49,519 bases of DNA. Source: CAZNKU01 sp045541135. GTDB taxonomy: Bacteria > Bacillota > Clostridia > Monoglobales > Firm-18. The number at the start of each line of letters is the position of its first letter. The first letter of the stretch is position 1. The notes beneath the pieces are model-generated. The model saw only the letters and a program-made list of their open reading frames with translations. It was not told the origin of the DNA and did not search any database. Shown here one piece after another: positions 26,173 to 34,852 of this stretch. The stretch spans positions 1-49,519 of the forward strand of contig JAZQIO010000011.1 in assembly GCA_045541135.1 (NCBI GenBank). Direction: 5' to 3'. The position numbers and the translations under genes are program-made.

Positions 26173-26237
26173 TACGGTTTTTCAGTGAAATACTACGTTT
26201 TTTATATGTGTTTTATTTCTTTACGGTTTACGGTTAT

Positions 26238-26289
26238 TGACAGCACATCTAAAATATGGTAGATTAAAATCAGAAGGGATGTGCTGTCA
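26238..26289 (+). promoter_or_regulatory. 12-bp inverted repeat ending at the start codon of the 747-aa gene
   Basis: TGACAGCACATC (26238-26249) and GATGTGCTGTCA (26278-26289) are perfect complements. The right arm ends on the first base of the ATG, so the fold would place the initiation region in a stem. The TGACAGC core recurs in the hairpin after the same gene (28604-28631). Candidate operator or RNA control element. Confidence 0.65.
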
Positions 26290-28532
26290 TGATTATAGAA
26301 AATTTAAATAAAAAATATGGTAAAAATTATCAAATATCAAAAGGTTGCATTGTCACAAAAGGTAATCAAAAAAGCCAAAATAAACCCGAAAAAATATGTG
26401 ACTTTTATATAACATCTGTAGATTTCATTACAAGGTTTGGAGAAAGAGTTTTCTTTAAAATTGATTATTATTACGATGGTACTGAAGATTCCGTAATAGT
26501 ACCATATGAAGATTACAATGATCCCAATCACTGGGTGAAATATTATATGACAGAATGTAAAAATTTAACAACTACCAAAGAATTTAACAAGGCCATTATT
26601 GAAATAACAACAAACCTGGCAAGTAATAAAAAAGATGTTGAGTTTTATAAAAAAAGTGTAGGTTGGTTTTTAAAAAAATATGACGATGACAATAAATATT
26701 CCCTTGTAAAAGGAATGAATAAACTGCTCAACAGAAACATATATTATTTTTCTGACGATTACCAAGAAACAGACCTCAAAAAAGGAGAAAACATTAATTC
26801 TATGCTCAAATACTGCATAGATAACGATGACAGCATTGGTACACTTTTGTCTTCATACCTACTGTATTCTTTATTATTAAGACTAAACATAAGTAAAGAA
26901 CTAAAAAATAACAGACTTATTATGTCATTAACAGGTGGCAAGAGCGAACATCACAGAAACAGAACGGCTTTGTTTTATACAAATGTAATTAAAAGACACA
27001 GCGACGCAATAGCTTCAGATTACAAATTTTTTCACATACTACCCGGCGATACTCCAAGTATAATTGATACAAAAGCATTAAGAATGAATGCCGGTGTAAT
27101 AATCGCATTTAATCCATCAACTGCGCAATCACGACATATTGAAACAATTTTCACTTTTAATCCGATAAAAAAACAATATCATAAAAACAAAAAATTACCC
27201 GCAGTACTGATAGTAAAAGAAAGTGTACAACAAATACCGTTTCAAACACTTAATATTACCATTCCTGCGGATTATAAAATAAAAGAAATATATGAAAATT
27301 ATCAAAAGGGACATAAAATCGATAATTTAATGATTGATATTTATAACTATACATCTGAACTGGGTTTTAGAGTTTCAACTGAAAAAACAGAAATCATTGA
27401 TGATTTTAATCAGCATAAAAGTAAATTTGATGAAAATTATCCAAAACTTTCAGAAGATGCACGTGAAGTCGCTATAAAATTAACCTTTGCAACAAAACTA
27501 TATTTGGATTACGCTATAGAGAAAGGGATAATAGATGAAAACAGCTATAAATCATATAAAGACAAATGCGAAAGTACTATCATAGATAGAATCGCAGAAT
27601 CATTTCACAAAAAGAGTGATATTCTACTTACTCCAAAGCAACAGGCAATCGAAATCTGCAAAGCACTCGACTCTCATTTTAAAACGTCTAACAATCGTAT
27701 TAAAGTCTGTAACATAGGAGAAAAACCGCCAAAACCTTCCTTGGCACAAATATGGTGTGATAAGGATACAATCAATATTTCGGCAAAAAACATTGAAGAA
27801 ATTCTCAAGTTGGAAAATTGCAAATACAAATTAAATAAATATACAAAAATAGCATTGGCTGAAATGGGATATATTAACACAATCAAAGTCGGGGAAAATG
27901 AAACTACAGAATACAGCTTGCATATTCAAACACCGCTGTATGAAAAACAGAAAACAAGAGAAAGATTCATAAGATTTAATAGACAGAAATGCATAGACGA
28001 TGACTTACTAACCAATATAGATGGCATATCTTTTATCAGAAATATAGATAATTTACTTAAACATATCAAAAAAGGAAAGAAAAAAGTAAACAAAATTGAT
28101 ATCATTCAAAAAGAGCATACTGCTGCAACCGAACCTACAATCAGTAACCTTGATATCATACCAGAAAATAACGAACCGATATTTGAAGAAACACCATTAA
28201 ATACTAGTTTGATAGTGTACAAAGCACCCATAAGCAAAAGTCCAACATTGGAGGAAACACCAGTATCAGAACCTCAAGTATCTACTGAAGTATTAGAACA
28301 AGCATCAGTTCCAACTCCAGAGGAAACTCTTAAAAATGATGAATCAACATTAAGAGAAAAACTGATAATTAACGATCCAATAGTAAAGGAATTATTAAAA
28401 ATGCATTGTCCTACATTAGACATAACACAAGCAATTGATGATAAGACACTGAAAGAAATACTAAAAAAAGAGAATCCTGCATTAGAAAGTTATATTGAAA
28501 TTTTGGGTGAGACGCAAGAAAATGATTTGTAG
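26289..28532 (+). CDS. Unrecognised 747-aa protein with degenerate P-loop-like motif
   Basis: I do not recognise a family with confidence. The order of features (a beta-rich N terminus with FITRFGERVFFKIDYYYDGT, then LIMSLTGGKSEHHRNRTALF at about residues 216-235) recalls the DUF927-type ATPases of mobile elements. The spacing is not GxxxxGK[S/T], however, so it may not bind ATP. A helical middle (about 400-480) precedes a DNA-binding-like region with AQIWCDKDTINISAKNIEEIL. A low-complexity linker rich in P, E and T follows (about 635-690), then a helical end. No signal peptide. It follows the integrase, is bracketed by TGACAGC inverted repeats, and may serve element maintenance. Confidence 0.7.
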   Translation: MIIENLNKKYGKNYQISKGCIVTKGNQKSQNKPEKICDFYITSVDFITRFGERVFFKIDYYYDGTEDSVIVPYEDYNDPNHWVKYYMTECKNLTTTKEFNKAIIEITTNLASNKKDVEFYKKSVGWFLKKYDDDNKYSLVKGMNKLLNRNIYYFSDDYQETDLKKGENINSMLKYCIDNDDSIGTLLSSYLLYSLLLRLNISKELKNNRLIMSLTGGKSEHHRNRTALFYTNVIKRHSDAIASDYKFFHILPGDTPSIIDTKALRMNAGVIIAFNPSTAQSRHIETIFTFNPIKKQYHKNKKLPAVLIVKESVQQIPFQTLNITIPADYKIKEIYENYQKGHKIDNLMIDIYNYTSELGFRVSTEKTEIIDDFNQHKSKFDENYPKLSEDAREVAIKLTFATKLYLDYAIEKGIIDENSYKSYKDKCESTIIDRIAESFHKKSDILLTPKQQAIEICKALDSHFKTSNNRIKVCNIGEKPPKPSLAQIWCDKDTINISAKNIEEILKLENCKYKLNKYTKIALAEMGYINTIKVGENETTEYSLHIQTPLYEKQKTRERFIRFNRQKCIDDDLLTNIDGISFIRNIDNLLKHIKKGKKKVNKIDIIQKEHTAATEPTISNLDIIPENNEPIFEETPLNTSLIVYKAPISKSPTLEETPVSEPQVSTEVLEQASVPTPEETLKNDESTLREKLIINDPIVKELLKMHCPTLDITQAIDDKTLKEILKKENPALESYIEILGETQENDL

Positions 28533-28603
28533 GAGCAAAATCAAATTATTTGTGTCAGGAATACACTTATACTAATTATCCATCACACAAAGCAAATAAA
28601 AGG

Positions 28604-28631
28604 AAATGACAGCAATGTAACGCTGTCATTT
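28604..28631 (+). terminator. TGACAGC hairpin after the 747-aa gene
   Basis: AAATGACAGC and GCTGTCATTT form a perfect 10-bp stem with an 8-nt loop, followed by T-rich DNA. It fits a terminator, but it shares the TGACAGC word with the dyad in front of the same gene and may also be a protein site. Confidence 0.65.
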
Positions 28632-28760
28632 CAGTTATTTATTTTTTATAGAATCAGTGAACGATTTAGATGTCAGTTATTTATTACCACTTTAATTTCC
28701 CTTACACCTATTTATATGATTAAAACACTATCTTAGCGTTCAGTCAACTGACAATACTTT

Positions 28761-30578
28761 TCATATTGTGTTTAATTTCTCAATTGTATGTAATGCAGCG
28801 TTAACTTTTGCTAAAACCACCTTAGTTTCAGGAGAAACATTACATCTAAATAATCCTTTTACGATTGATATAATCTCCATATTGATTTTTTTATAATCGT
28901 AGCCAGAAGAAATAATATCATTCAATTTGTTTAATACATATTCCCAAAAAGCTTTACTTAAAAACACTTCGCGCAATTCTAATAAATCGCTTTTATCTTC
29001 CACTTGTTCATAAATCCTTTCGTAATACGGATTAACTATCCAATACGCCACTTGAATTGGACGATACTTTTCAAGTCTATCATATTCAGAAATCAATTTA
29101 TCTCCAATCATATCATTAAATAGCGGTTCATAACATGGATGTTCTCTCGTACATAAAGAGTTTTCATAATATTTCTTATATCCATGTACAAATCTATACA
29201 TTTTCTCTGTTTCAGTTTTTCTCGACAACATATAGACTATCATCACCATATCCAAAAACAATTCATTTGAAAAGGCTTCATCATATACCAAATTAACTGA
29301 TTTATAAACATATTTTCCGTGAGCTATTCTATTGCGAATCATGTTATTAAAATAATACATAAAATACTCTACAGCTTCCGGATACATTTCACTTTTAAAT
29401 GCTTGCAAAAGTCTTATTTTATCTTTAAGAACTTTATCAATATATAAATCCACTCTTGAAAACCTGTTAAATGTAGTAGCATCTTTCAAATAATCCGCGA
29501 ACATTCCTTCGATTTGAATTGGCAAAATATTATTAAACAATCCAAACTCCTTTTGTTCGTACAAACCTATAGCTTTCATTAAAATTTCTTTTCTCTCTCG
29601 CAAGCACACACTTTTTTCTATAAGTTTTTTTATTTCTTTAATTAATTCGTAATCAGCTATTATTTTGCTCAACATTTCGTTATATTGGCATACATCCCTA
29701 TTTTTACAAGAATATAAATCATCAATCTTCGGAAGTAAACTAATAAAATTTTTCGCATCTTCAATTGCTTCTTCGTCCGATTTTATATATGTTGAATGCT
29801 TGAATTTTTTTCTAGCCATTTCGCCAATAATATAAATTTTCATCTTGTAAAACAAAGCATATGGTCTTTCGATGTCGTCTTCCACTATATCTATATAATC
29901 ACGAAATGGTAAAAAGAATGTATCAACTCCATATGTATTATTTTTGCACAAATTCAGAGCCAGTCGTTTTTGGGCAATATCTACACTAGCAGCATCATGA
30001 ATATCACAAAAGTCTTCAATACAACTATTCATATATCCAAATGCGAATTCCAACATTTCTTTTCTTGTACTAGCAGAGTTACATTCGGCAGATAATTCAA
30101 CAAGTTTATTTTCATCAGTTGACAAATCTCTCATCAATGAATAATTAGGTTTAGTATTTTTTATTTTATCAATATTAGTTTTAAGGTGACGCAATTTATT
30201 ATTTATATCATTTATTGCTATATGATATTTTTGCATTACTAAATTATATCTTTGGATAAATATTTCATCATATTCATTTTTTACACTTTCTAAAACATCC
30301 ATAGGCAAATTCTTTATTCCTATGATTCTATATAATCTGCAATAGTAATCTTCTTTACAATTTAAGACAACACCCTTTCCTGAAAGGGCGCTTATTACAG
30401 CATTTATTAATTGATCGTTAGAACCTCTCACATTGTTTAAAATATTTTTATAATAAAACTCACCCAAATCTTTCAAAGTTGTTTTAACAAAAATTTCTCC
30501 ATCAATACTATCTGACAAGTCCTCTGTTATAAACTTGAATATTTCATCACATATATTTTTTTCTTCTGTATCAGCCAT
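28761..30578 (-). CDS. Large HEPN-motif protein of unknown function
   Basis: About 605 residues. An upstream in-frame start exists at 30629, but ATG 30578 has GGAGAG 8 nt away. The protein is almost wholly helical with no recognised enzymatic domain except MIRNRIAHGKYV near the middle-C-terminal third. That matches the Rx4-6H signature of HEPN ribonucleases. It follows, by 38 bp, a DUF5677-type gene on the same strand, so the two form an operon. The genes lie between integrase/747-aa gene and the attP-like site, where elements usually carry cargo. An anti-phage or abortive-infection role is inferred from motif and position only. Confidence 0.75.
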   Translation of the reverse strand: MADTEEKNICDEIFKFITEDLSDSIDGEIFVKTTLKDLGEFYYKNILNNVRGSNDQLINAVISALSGKGVVLNCKEDYYCRLYRIIGIKNLPMDVLESVKNEYDEIFIQRYNLVMQKYHIAINDINNKLRHLKTNIDKIKNTKPNYSLMRDLSTDENKLVELSAECNSASTRKEMLEFAFGYMNSCIEDFCDIHDAASVDIAQKRLALNLCKNNTYGVDTFFLPFRDYIDIVEDDIERPYALFYKMKIYIIGEMARKKFKHSTYIKSDEEAIEDAKNFISLLPKIDDLYSCKNRDVCQYNEMLSKIIADYELIKEIKKLIEKSVCLRERKEILMKAIGLYEQKEFGLFNNILPIQIEGMFADYLKDATTFNRFSRVDLYIDKVLKDKIRLLQAFKSEMYPEAVEYFMYYFNNMIRNRIAHGKYVYKSVNLVYDEAFSNELFLDMVMIVYMLSRKTETEKMYRFVHGYKKYYENSLCTREHPCYEPLFNDMIGDKLISEYDRLEKYRPIQVAYWIVNPYYERIYEQVEDKSDLLELREVFLSKAFWEYVLNKLNDIISSGYDYKKINMEIISIVKGLFRCNVSPETKVVLAKVNAALHTIEKLNTI

Positions 30579-30616
30579 TTTTCTATCTCTCCGCATGTAG
30601 ATAATATTTTTTACAA

Positions 30617-31633
30617 TTAATTCTCGCAATTAGTAATGCAATCATCCCATAATGGTTCATCATCAGGAAAGACCTCATCATGAGTTTTAAAATACTCTTC
30701 TCTGACCACATTCACCCAGTCACTTATGTTTTTCATTCTAACAAGAATATCAGCATCAGGAAATACAGAAAAATACATTGCAGACATTTGAGATAGCGAT
30801 ATTGCTGAGTGTTCTGCCGCGGTCGTTATACCATAATCACTTCTTCCTACAGGTATAACATCTTGAACTCCCATATTTCCTAATCTTTTAAATGTTCCTT
30901 GAGCAGAAGCATGGACAACTTTATTTGCTAAGTCATATTGCTGTTGCCAAACTTCAGAATTCAAATCACATTTTCTCTGAATATCATTAAAGGTTACATG
31001 TTTTTTATAGTTTTTGAACACATCGCTTGTTTTTGCCCAATCAAATCTATCTTCACTATCCGCCGACTCATAAAAAGCTTTTGCTACTTTCTCTCCTTGT
31101 TCTAAAATAAAAGATGCGATTATAGTTAGCTCATACATTGATCTCCACCTTGCATATGCGCAATCAGCAAATCCGTTTTTCATAAGTGTAATAATTTCAA
31201 GAAATTCCTGCAAAGTTCTACCATGAATGTGACATAGGACAGTATGTGTCCATATTTTTTCCTTTACTTCATTTTCCTCCAATTTAGAAACATATTCAGA
31301 ATAATCTTCCGCTGCATTGAGTGTCATAATATACATTGCTTCAGAAGCAACAAAAGCACTACACCACTTTTGTTCTTGTCTTGCCAAAAATTCCTGTTCT
31401 GACGATCTAAAATACATCACATCTTCATACATGGCTTGTTTTATATTTAAAAAAGTTTCTCCGGATATATCATCAAGAAAGCCTTTAAAGAGTTCCTTTA
31501 TATTCAATTTGTCAAATTTGTCCAATATCTTTTTCTGCTCTTCTTCTGTTCCAGCATTTTCAATATTATCTCGTAAAACTTTTAACAAAGTGTCTTTAAA
31601 CATTGTTGTGATACTATTCATTTGCGCACCCAC
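30617..31633 (-). CDS. DUF5677-like helical protein
   Basis: 338 residues from GTG 31633; ATG 31621 (MNSITTMF) is the likelier start. Pattern typical of DUF5677: HIHGRTLQEFLEIITLMKNG, then YARWRSMYELTIIASFILEQ, and YDLANKVVHAS with a HEPN-like N/R-x3-H. Soluble and helical. No other domain was recognised. Stop at 30617, 38 bp before the HEPN gene start. The family is of unknown function and is often found beside defence or mobile genes. Confidence 0.75.
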   Translation of the reverse strand: MGAQMNSITTMFKDTLLKVLRDNIENAGTEEEQKKILDKFDKLNIKELFKGFLDDISGETFLNIKQAMYEDVMYFRSSEQEFLARQEQKWCSAFVASEAMYIMTLNAAEDYSEYVSKLEENEVKEKIWTHTVLCHIHGRTLQEFLEIITLMKNGFADCAYARWRSMYELTIIASFILEQGEKVAKAFYESADSEDRFDWAKTSDVFKNYKKHVTFNDIQRKCDLNSEVWQQQYDLANKVVHASAQGTFKRLGNMGVQDVIPVGRSDYGITTAAEHSAISLSQMSAMYFSVFPDADILVRMKNISDWVNVVREEYFKTHDEVFPDDEPLWDDCITNCEN

Positions 31634-31759
31634 TTTTTATCATTTTAAATATTATACCATAATATTACAAGATTCGCAATTGTTATTAAGAAAAAGAATG
31701 GTAACACATTATACATAAAAAATCAAATGTTGAGAACATGAAACAATAGTCGAAAAAAA

Positions 31760-31781
31760 TAGTTGTCAAATAGTTGTCAAA
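31760..31781 (+). repeat. Arm-type integrase repeats, left pair
   Basis: Two tandem copies of TAGTTGTCAAA with an 11-bp period. Identical words stand on the other side of the tRNA-like core. Confidence 0.75.
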
Positions 31782-31811
31782 ATGGATTTTTTAGAGGAAA
31801 AAGGCAAAAAA

Positions 31812-31848
31812 GAAAAACCGCATAATCGTTGATATCAAGCGGTTTTTC
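31812..31848 (-). terminator. Terminator following the tRNA-Lys 3' half
   Basis: GAAAAACCGC and GCGGTTTTTC pair as a perfect 10-bp stem, with a small palindrome TTGATATCAA in the loop. On the minus strand it follows the CCA end by 2 nt and has a T-rich tail. Elements that insert into tRNA genes often supply the new 3' end plus a terminator. Confidence 0.75.
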
Positions 31849-31850
31849 GG

Positions 31851-31895
31851 TGGTGATCCATCGGGGATTCGAACCCCGGACACCTTGATTAAAAG
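31851..31895 (-). tRNA. tRNA-Lys(UUU) 3' half only; att core, not a functional tRNA
   Basis: The minus strand reads from C32 of the anticodon loop (CTTTTAA, anticodon TTT), through the TCAAG stem, a 5-nt variable loop, the T-arm CGGGG-TTCGAAT-CCCCG, the acceptor strand ATGGATC, discriminator A and CCA. That is exactly the 45 nt of positions 32-76. Upstream of C32 there is no anticodon 5' stem, D-arm or acceptor 5' strand. It is therefore a tRNA fragment of the sort carried by integrative elements as their crossover core. Confidence 0.85.
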
Positions 31896-32013
31896 AATTA
31901 AAAGGGGTTTTCCGAGCAAGCCGGAAAGCTTTGATTTTCAGCGTCCTTATCGCATTTTTTGAACTTTGTCAATTTTTGCCATTTGTTATATTTTTGCCCT
32001 ATTTTTCACGTAA

Positions 32014-32036
32014 TAGTTGTCAAAATAGTTGTCAAA
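32014..32036 (+). repeat. Arm-type integrase repeats, right pair
   Basis: Two copies of TAGTTGTCAAA separated by 1 bp (12-bp period), same orientation as the left pair at 31760-31781. Confidence 0.75.
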
Positions 32037-32104
32037 TTCACCCCTCAAAAAAGCCAGTTGTTTCAATGGTTTAAAGGCTGTTTAAAATTTTGTTTTTGCA
32101 AATT

Positions 32105-32494
32105 TTACAACCAATTTTCATCAATTGCATTTTTCAGTTCACAAAACATTTCGTAGTATGTTTCTTTTGTCTTATTAACTATTTCCATAGCAACATCACG
32201 GTTATAAGCATGTGCGACGTTATTACGGGATACCAAGGCATCCAACCATTTTGCTTCTTCTTTTATCATACCCAGTTGGTATGCTGTTTTCAACACTTGA
32301 CGAGGTGAACCTGTTTGTGCCTCATCAATGCCGTTATTTTGCATAATTTCCTTAACAGCTTTCCACGATTGTTCAAAACATATTTCATACAACGCCACCA
32401 AACCTGTAAGTATTACATTATCATAAGGCTCATTATATTTATATATATCTTTAAGATTAGTCAAAGCCGAACAAAAATTATCATACTTTTTCAT
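32105..32494 (-). CDS. HEPN toxin of a HEPN-MNT pair (HI0074-like)
   Basis: 129 residues, helical, of the nucleotidyltransferase-substrate-binding type. The HEPN signature Rx4H appears in VSRNNVAHAYN. It overlaps the MNT gene upstream by 14 bp, so the pair is co-translated. In studied systems the HEPN protein is a ribonuclease toxin and the MNT protein neutralises it by nucleotidylation. A broken copy lies at 34465-34852 and a decayed 3' remnant near 35224-35290. It is the intact member of the family here. Confidence 0.88.
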   Translation of the reverse strand: MKKYDNFCSALTNLKDIYKYNEPYDNVILTGLVALYEICFEQSWKAVKEIMQNNGIDEAQTGSPRQVLKTAYQLGMIKEEAKWLDALVSRNNVAHAYNRDVAMEIVNKTKETYYEMFCELKNAIDENWL

Positions 32495-32780
32495 ATATAA
32501 CTATACCTTCCTTATTTATCATTTCCAGCAATTCTTTCTGTACTGCACCATCAAGGTTAACAACATCAAACTTCAGTAATGTATTTGTACATTCCTCAAC
32601 ATCAAGAGTAAACTCTACAGTATTTCCTCCACTAACAGCCAAGTCAATATCACTTGTCTTATTGTAATCACCACGAGCTCGTGAACCAAATAATATTAAC
32701 TTTTCTATGCTATGTTTTATTGCCAAATTTACTATCTCATTAACAAGAGTTTCGTCTATTCCTGTATTCAGATTAATCAC
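32481..32780 (-). CDS. MNT-type minimal nucleotidyltransferase (antitoxin)
   Basis: 99 residues. LILFGSRARGDYNKTSDIDL holds the nucleotidyltransferase signature GSxxxG...DxD. The C terminus FDVVNLDGAVQKELLEMINK continues the fold, including the third acidic position. The start used is GTG at 32780, since no nearer ATG fits. It is the partner of the overlapping HEPN gene. Its C-terminal half recurs almost unchanged in the chimeric copy at 34839-35162. Confidence 0.88.
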   Translation of the reverse strand: MINLNTGIDETLVNEIVNLAIKHSIEKLILFGSRARGDYNKTSDIDLAVSGGNTVEFTLDVEECTNTLLKFDVVNLDGAVQKELLEMINKEGIVIYEKV

Positions 32781-32860
32781 CCCATTAATCCAATCATTTT
32801 ATTCAATTATACTATACTAACAAATAAAAATCAACCCAATTAATTATTTGGAGAAAACAA

Positions 32861-32896
32861 AAAGTAGCACTATAGACAAAACTTTAGTGCTACTTT
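32861..32896 (-). terminator. Terminator after the orphan MNT gene
   Basis: AAAGTAGCACTA and TAGTGCTACTTT form a perfect 12-bp stem with a 12-nt loop, T-tailed on the minus strand. Next to it ATAAAACT/AGTTTTAT (32901-32937) forms an outer 8-bp stem over the gene end, recalling the closing stem of the 3'UTR elements at 35417, 36084 and 39437. Confidence 0.8.
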
Positions 32897-32933
32897 ATTT
32901 ATAAAACTCCAATTTTATATTTATTGATTAGTT

Positions 32934-33236
32934 TTATCCTTCATAAATAGTAACACCATCCTTATTAATTTCTTCATAAATTCGAGAATTATCTATAATG
33001 TGTGTTACATCAAAAACATCTACTTCTTTATCTAACGTAGCATGTATATCCTGAATAAGGCCAACGAATTTCAATCCTCTTAGTCCACTATCAAGAAGCA
33101 AATCTATATCACTATTTTTGTTTGCATTTCCTTTCACATAGGAACCGAAAAGAACAGCTTTTTTCACATTATATTTACTAAAAACTGGATACAAATATTG
33201 CTTAATGTCATCAATTGTATAAACTTTATCACTCAT
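32934..33236 (-). CDS. Orphan MNT-type nucleotidyltransferase
   Basis: 100 residues with AAAGGGG upstream. GSYVKGNANKNSDIDLLLDS gives the GSx10DxD signature. The C terminus (LIQDIHATLDKEVDVFDVTH) follows the MloA/MNT type. No HEPN gene overlaps it; the next gene upstream is the Fic gene (33324). Its N-terminal half and 5' flank were reused in the chimeric gene at 34839-35162. It may serve as antitoxin to another element-borne toxin. Confidence 0.85.
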   Translation of the reverse strand: MSDKVYTIDDIKQYLYPVFSKYNVKKAVLFGSYVKGNANKNSDIDLLLDSGLRGLKFVGLIQDIHATLDKEVDVFDVTHIIDNSRIYEEINKDGVTIYEG

Positions 33237-33323
33237 AATACTGCCCCTTTCTTATATTCTAATTATATAATACAGTATTTCTTCACAAAAATCAATACAA
33301 TTCTTTATCATATATTCCGCTTC

Positions 33324-34316
33324 TTAGTTTTTAACGTATCGTTGGTTTCTGCTTTGTGGCTTATCTGGCAAAGTCATATGAATAAGATCAAGTTTCAAAG
33401 CCGGATGGATATAATTCCTTCTCATTGTTTCTTTTGATTTTAATTGAAGCAAACCCATAAGAGTAGTCAATGTATATGGAGTATCATACTCCATAACATC
33501 AAGGAGTCTTTTAACATACTCCGATATATTTTCATCACCAAATGAGATTTGTTCTATAATTTCACTTAAAATTTTATCAATCTGCTCAAGCATAAACTGA
33601 ATAAATATATTTGAATTTCCTTCGATATGACATTTTGCAATCGCATCGTAATATTCATCCTGAAATTTTTCAATTTGACTTTCTATTGGTATAAATTCAA
33701 ATATCTTATTCCATTTTGTTAAAAATGCAGTATGCCATAGCCTTGCCATTCTGCCGTTACCATCTGAAAAAGGATGTATAAACACAAATTCATAGTGAAA
33801 CACGCTTGCCATAATAAGCGGGTGAACTTCTTCACTGGCATAGTTAATCCATTCGAAAAGATTGTTCATAAGTTCCGGAACAAGTCTTGCAGGCGGTGCC
33901 ATAAAAATACAATTATCACCGCTAAATACTCCTTCTTCCCCTTTGCGAAAAACACCTGACTCGTCAACAAGATATTTAGTCATGATACCGTGCATTTCCT
34001 TCAGTTCTTCTATATTAAAGGGATTTATTTCAGATAGTTTACCATAAGCTGCATAAGCATTTTTTACTTCCTGTATCTCTTTTTGTTCTCCCAAAACTGT
34101 TCTTCCATTAATAACATCTCTTACCTGCCCAAACGAAAGAGAATTTGCTTCTATTTTCAAAGAAGAATGAATTGACTTTATACGATTATTTTTTCGTAAA
34201 TGAGGTTTTGCTTCAAGATTACTTGTAACACTTATACGGCCAATTTTTTCAGATATGCTTGAAACGAGCTTTAACATTTGATTTGTAATATTAAATGGCG
34301 GAGTGTGTTTTTCCAT
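33324..34316 (-). CDS. Fic family protein with N-terminal inhibitory helix (class II)
   Basis: About 330 residues from ATG 34316 (GAGAGGTG in front; an upstream GTG is rejected). Active-site loop HPFSDGNGR is at about residues 181-189. The internal inhibitory motif SSLKIEAN fits (S/T)xxxE with A-N replacing G-N, as in self-inhibited class II Fic proteins. A winged-helix-like C terminus follows (TLTTLMGLLQLKSKETMRRN). It is probably a DNA-binding, self-regulated AMP-transferase. Unlike the 22464 Fic, it has no separate antitoxin. Confidence 0.9.
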   Translation of the reverse strand: MEKHTPPFNITNQMLKLVSSISEKIGRISVTSNLEAKPHLRKNNRIKSIHSSLKIEANSLSFGQVRDVINGRTVLGEQKEIQEVKNAYAAYGKLSEINPFNIEELKEMHGIMTKYLVDESGVFRKGEEGVFSGDNCIFMAPPARLVPELMNNLFEWINYASEEVHPLIMASVFHYEFVFIHPFSDGNGRMARLWHTAFLTKWNKIFEFIPIESQIEKFQDEYYDAIAKCHIEGNSNIFIQFMLEQIDKILSEIIEQISFGDENISEYVKRLLDVMEYDTPYTLTTLMGLLQLKSKETMRRNYIHPALKLDLIHMTLPDKPQSRNQRYVKN

Positions 34317-34377
34317 TAAAATCACCTCTCATAAGTATTATCTTGCGTATTAACTTAAGTATACTACAACAAACGAA

Positions 34378-34412
34378 AAAAATCAAGCTAATTCTTTATC
34401 AACTTGATTTTT
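34378..34412 (-). terminator. Terminator between the decayed HEPN copy and the Fic gene
   Basis: AAAAATCAAG and CTTGATTTTT form a 10-bp perfect stem with a 15-nt loop. It is T-rich on the minus side. Confidence 0.75.
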
Positions 34413-34464
34413 ATCAAATGCAGATGTAAAAATATTACTGTTAAAAATTTCGTTTTTACGAATT

Positions 34465-34852
34465 TTACAACCATTTTTCATCAATATCATTTTTCAGTTG
34501 ACAAAACATTTCGTAGTATGTTTCTTTTGTTTTATTAACTATCTCCATAGCAACATCACGGTTATACGCATGTGCGACGTTATTACGGGATACCAAGGCA
34601 TCCAACCATTTTGCTTCTTCTTTTATCATACCCATTTGGTATGATGTTTTCAACACTTGACGATGTGAGCCTGTCTGTGCTTCATCAATGTCGTTATTCT
34701 ACATAATTTCCTTAACAGCTTTCCACGATTGTTCAAAACATATTTCATACAACGCCACCAAGCCTGTAAGTATTACATTATCATAAGGCTCATTATACTT
34801 ATATATCTTTAAGATTAGTCAAAGCTGAACAAAAATTTTCATATTTTTTCAT
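34465..34852 (-). pseudogene. Broken second copy of the HEPN toxin gene
   Basis: It aligns along its whole length with the intact HEPN gene at 32105-32494. A 2-bp deletion in an AT run (near 34802) shifts the frame soon after the start. A CAA to TAG change (near 34700) adds a nonsense codon. Only the last ~63 codons stay open (34465-34656). The copy cannot make toxin. Confidence 0.9.

Larger units (their letters stand above)
31634..32104. other. Candidate attP (phage-type attachment site) region
   Basis: This gene-free stretch of 470 bp contains a tRNA-Lys 3' half (31851-31895) and its terminator. On both sides are tandem TAGTTGTCAAA words: 31760-31770 and 31771-31781 on the left, 32014-32024 and 32026-32036 on the right. 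All four point the same way. Arm-type repeats on both flanks of a tRNA-derived core is the layout of an attP, not of an attL or attR, and therefore of a free circle. Confidence 0.7.

Noticed and set aside
31851..31895. A functional tRNA-Lys gene, possibly with an intron
   Set aside because: Only positions 32-76 are present; no D-arm, 5' acceptor strand or intron-like sequence was found on either side.
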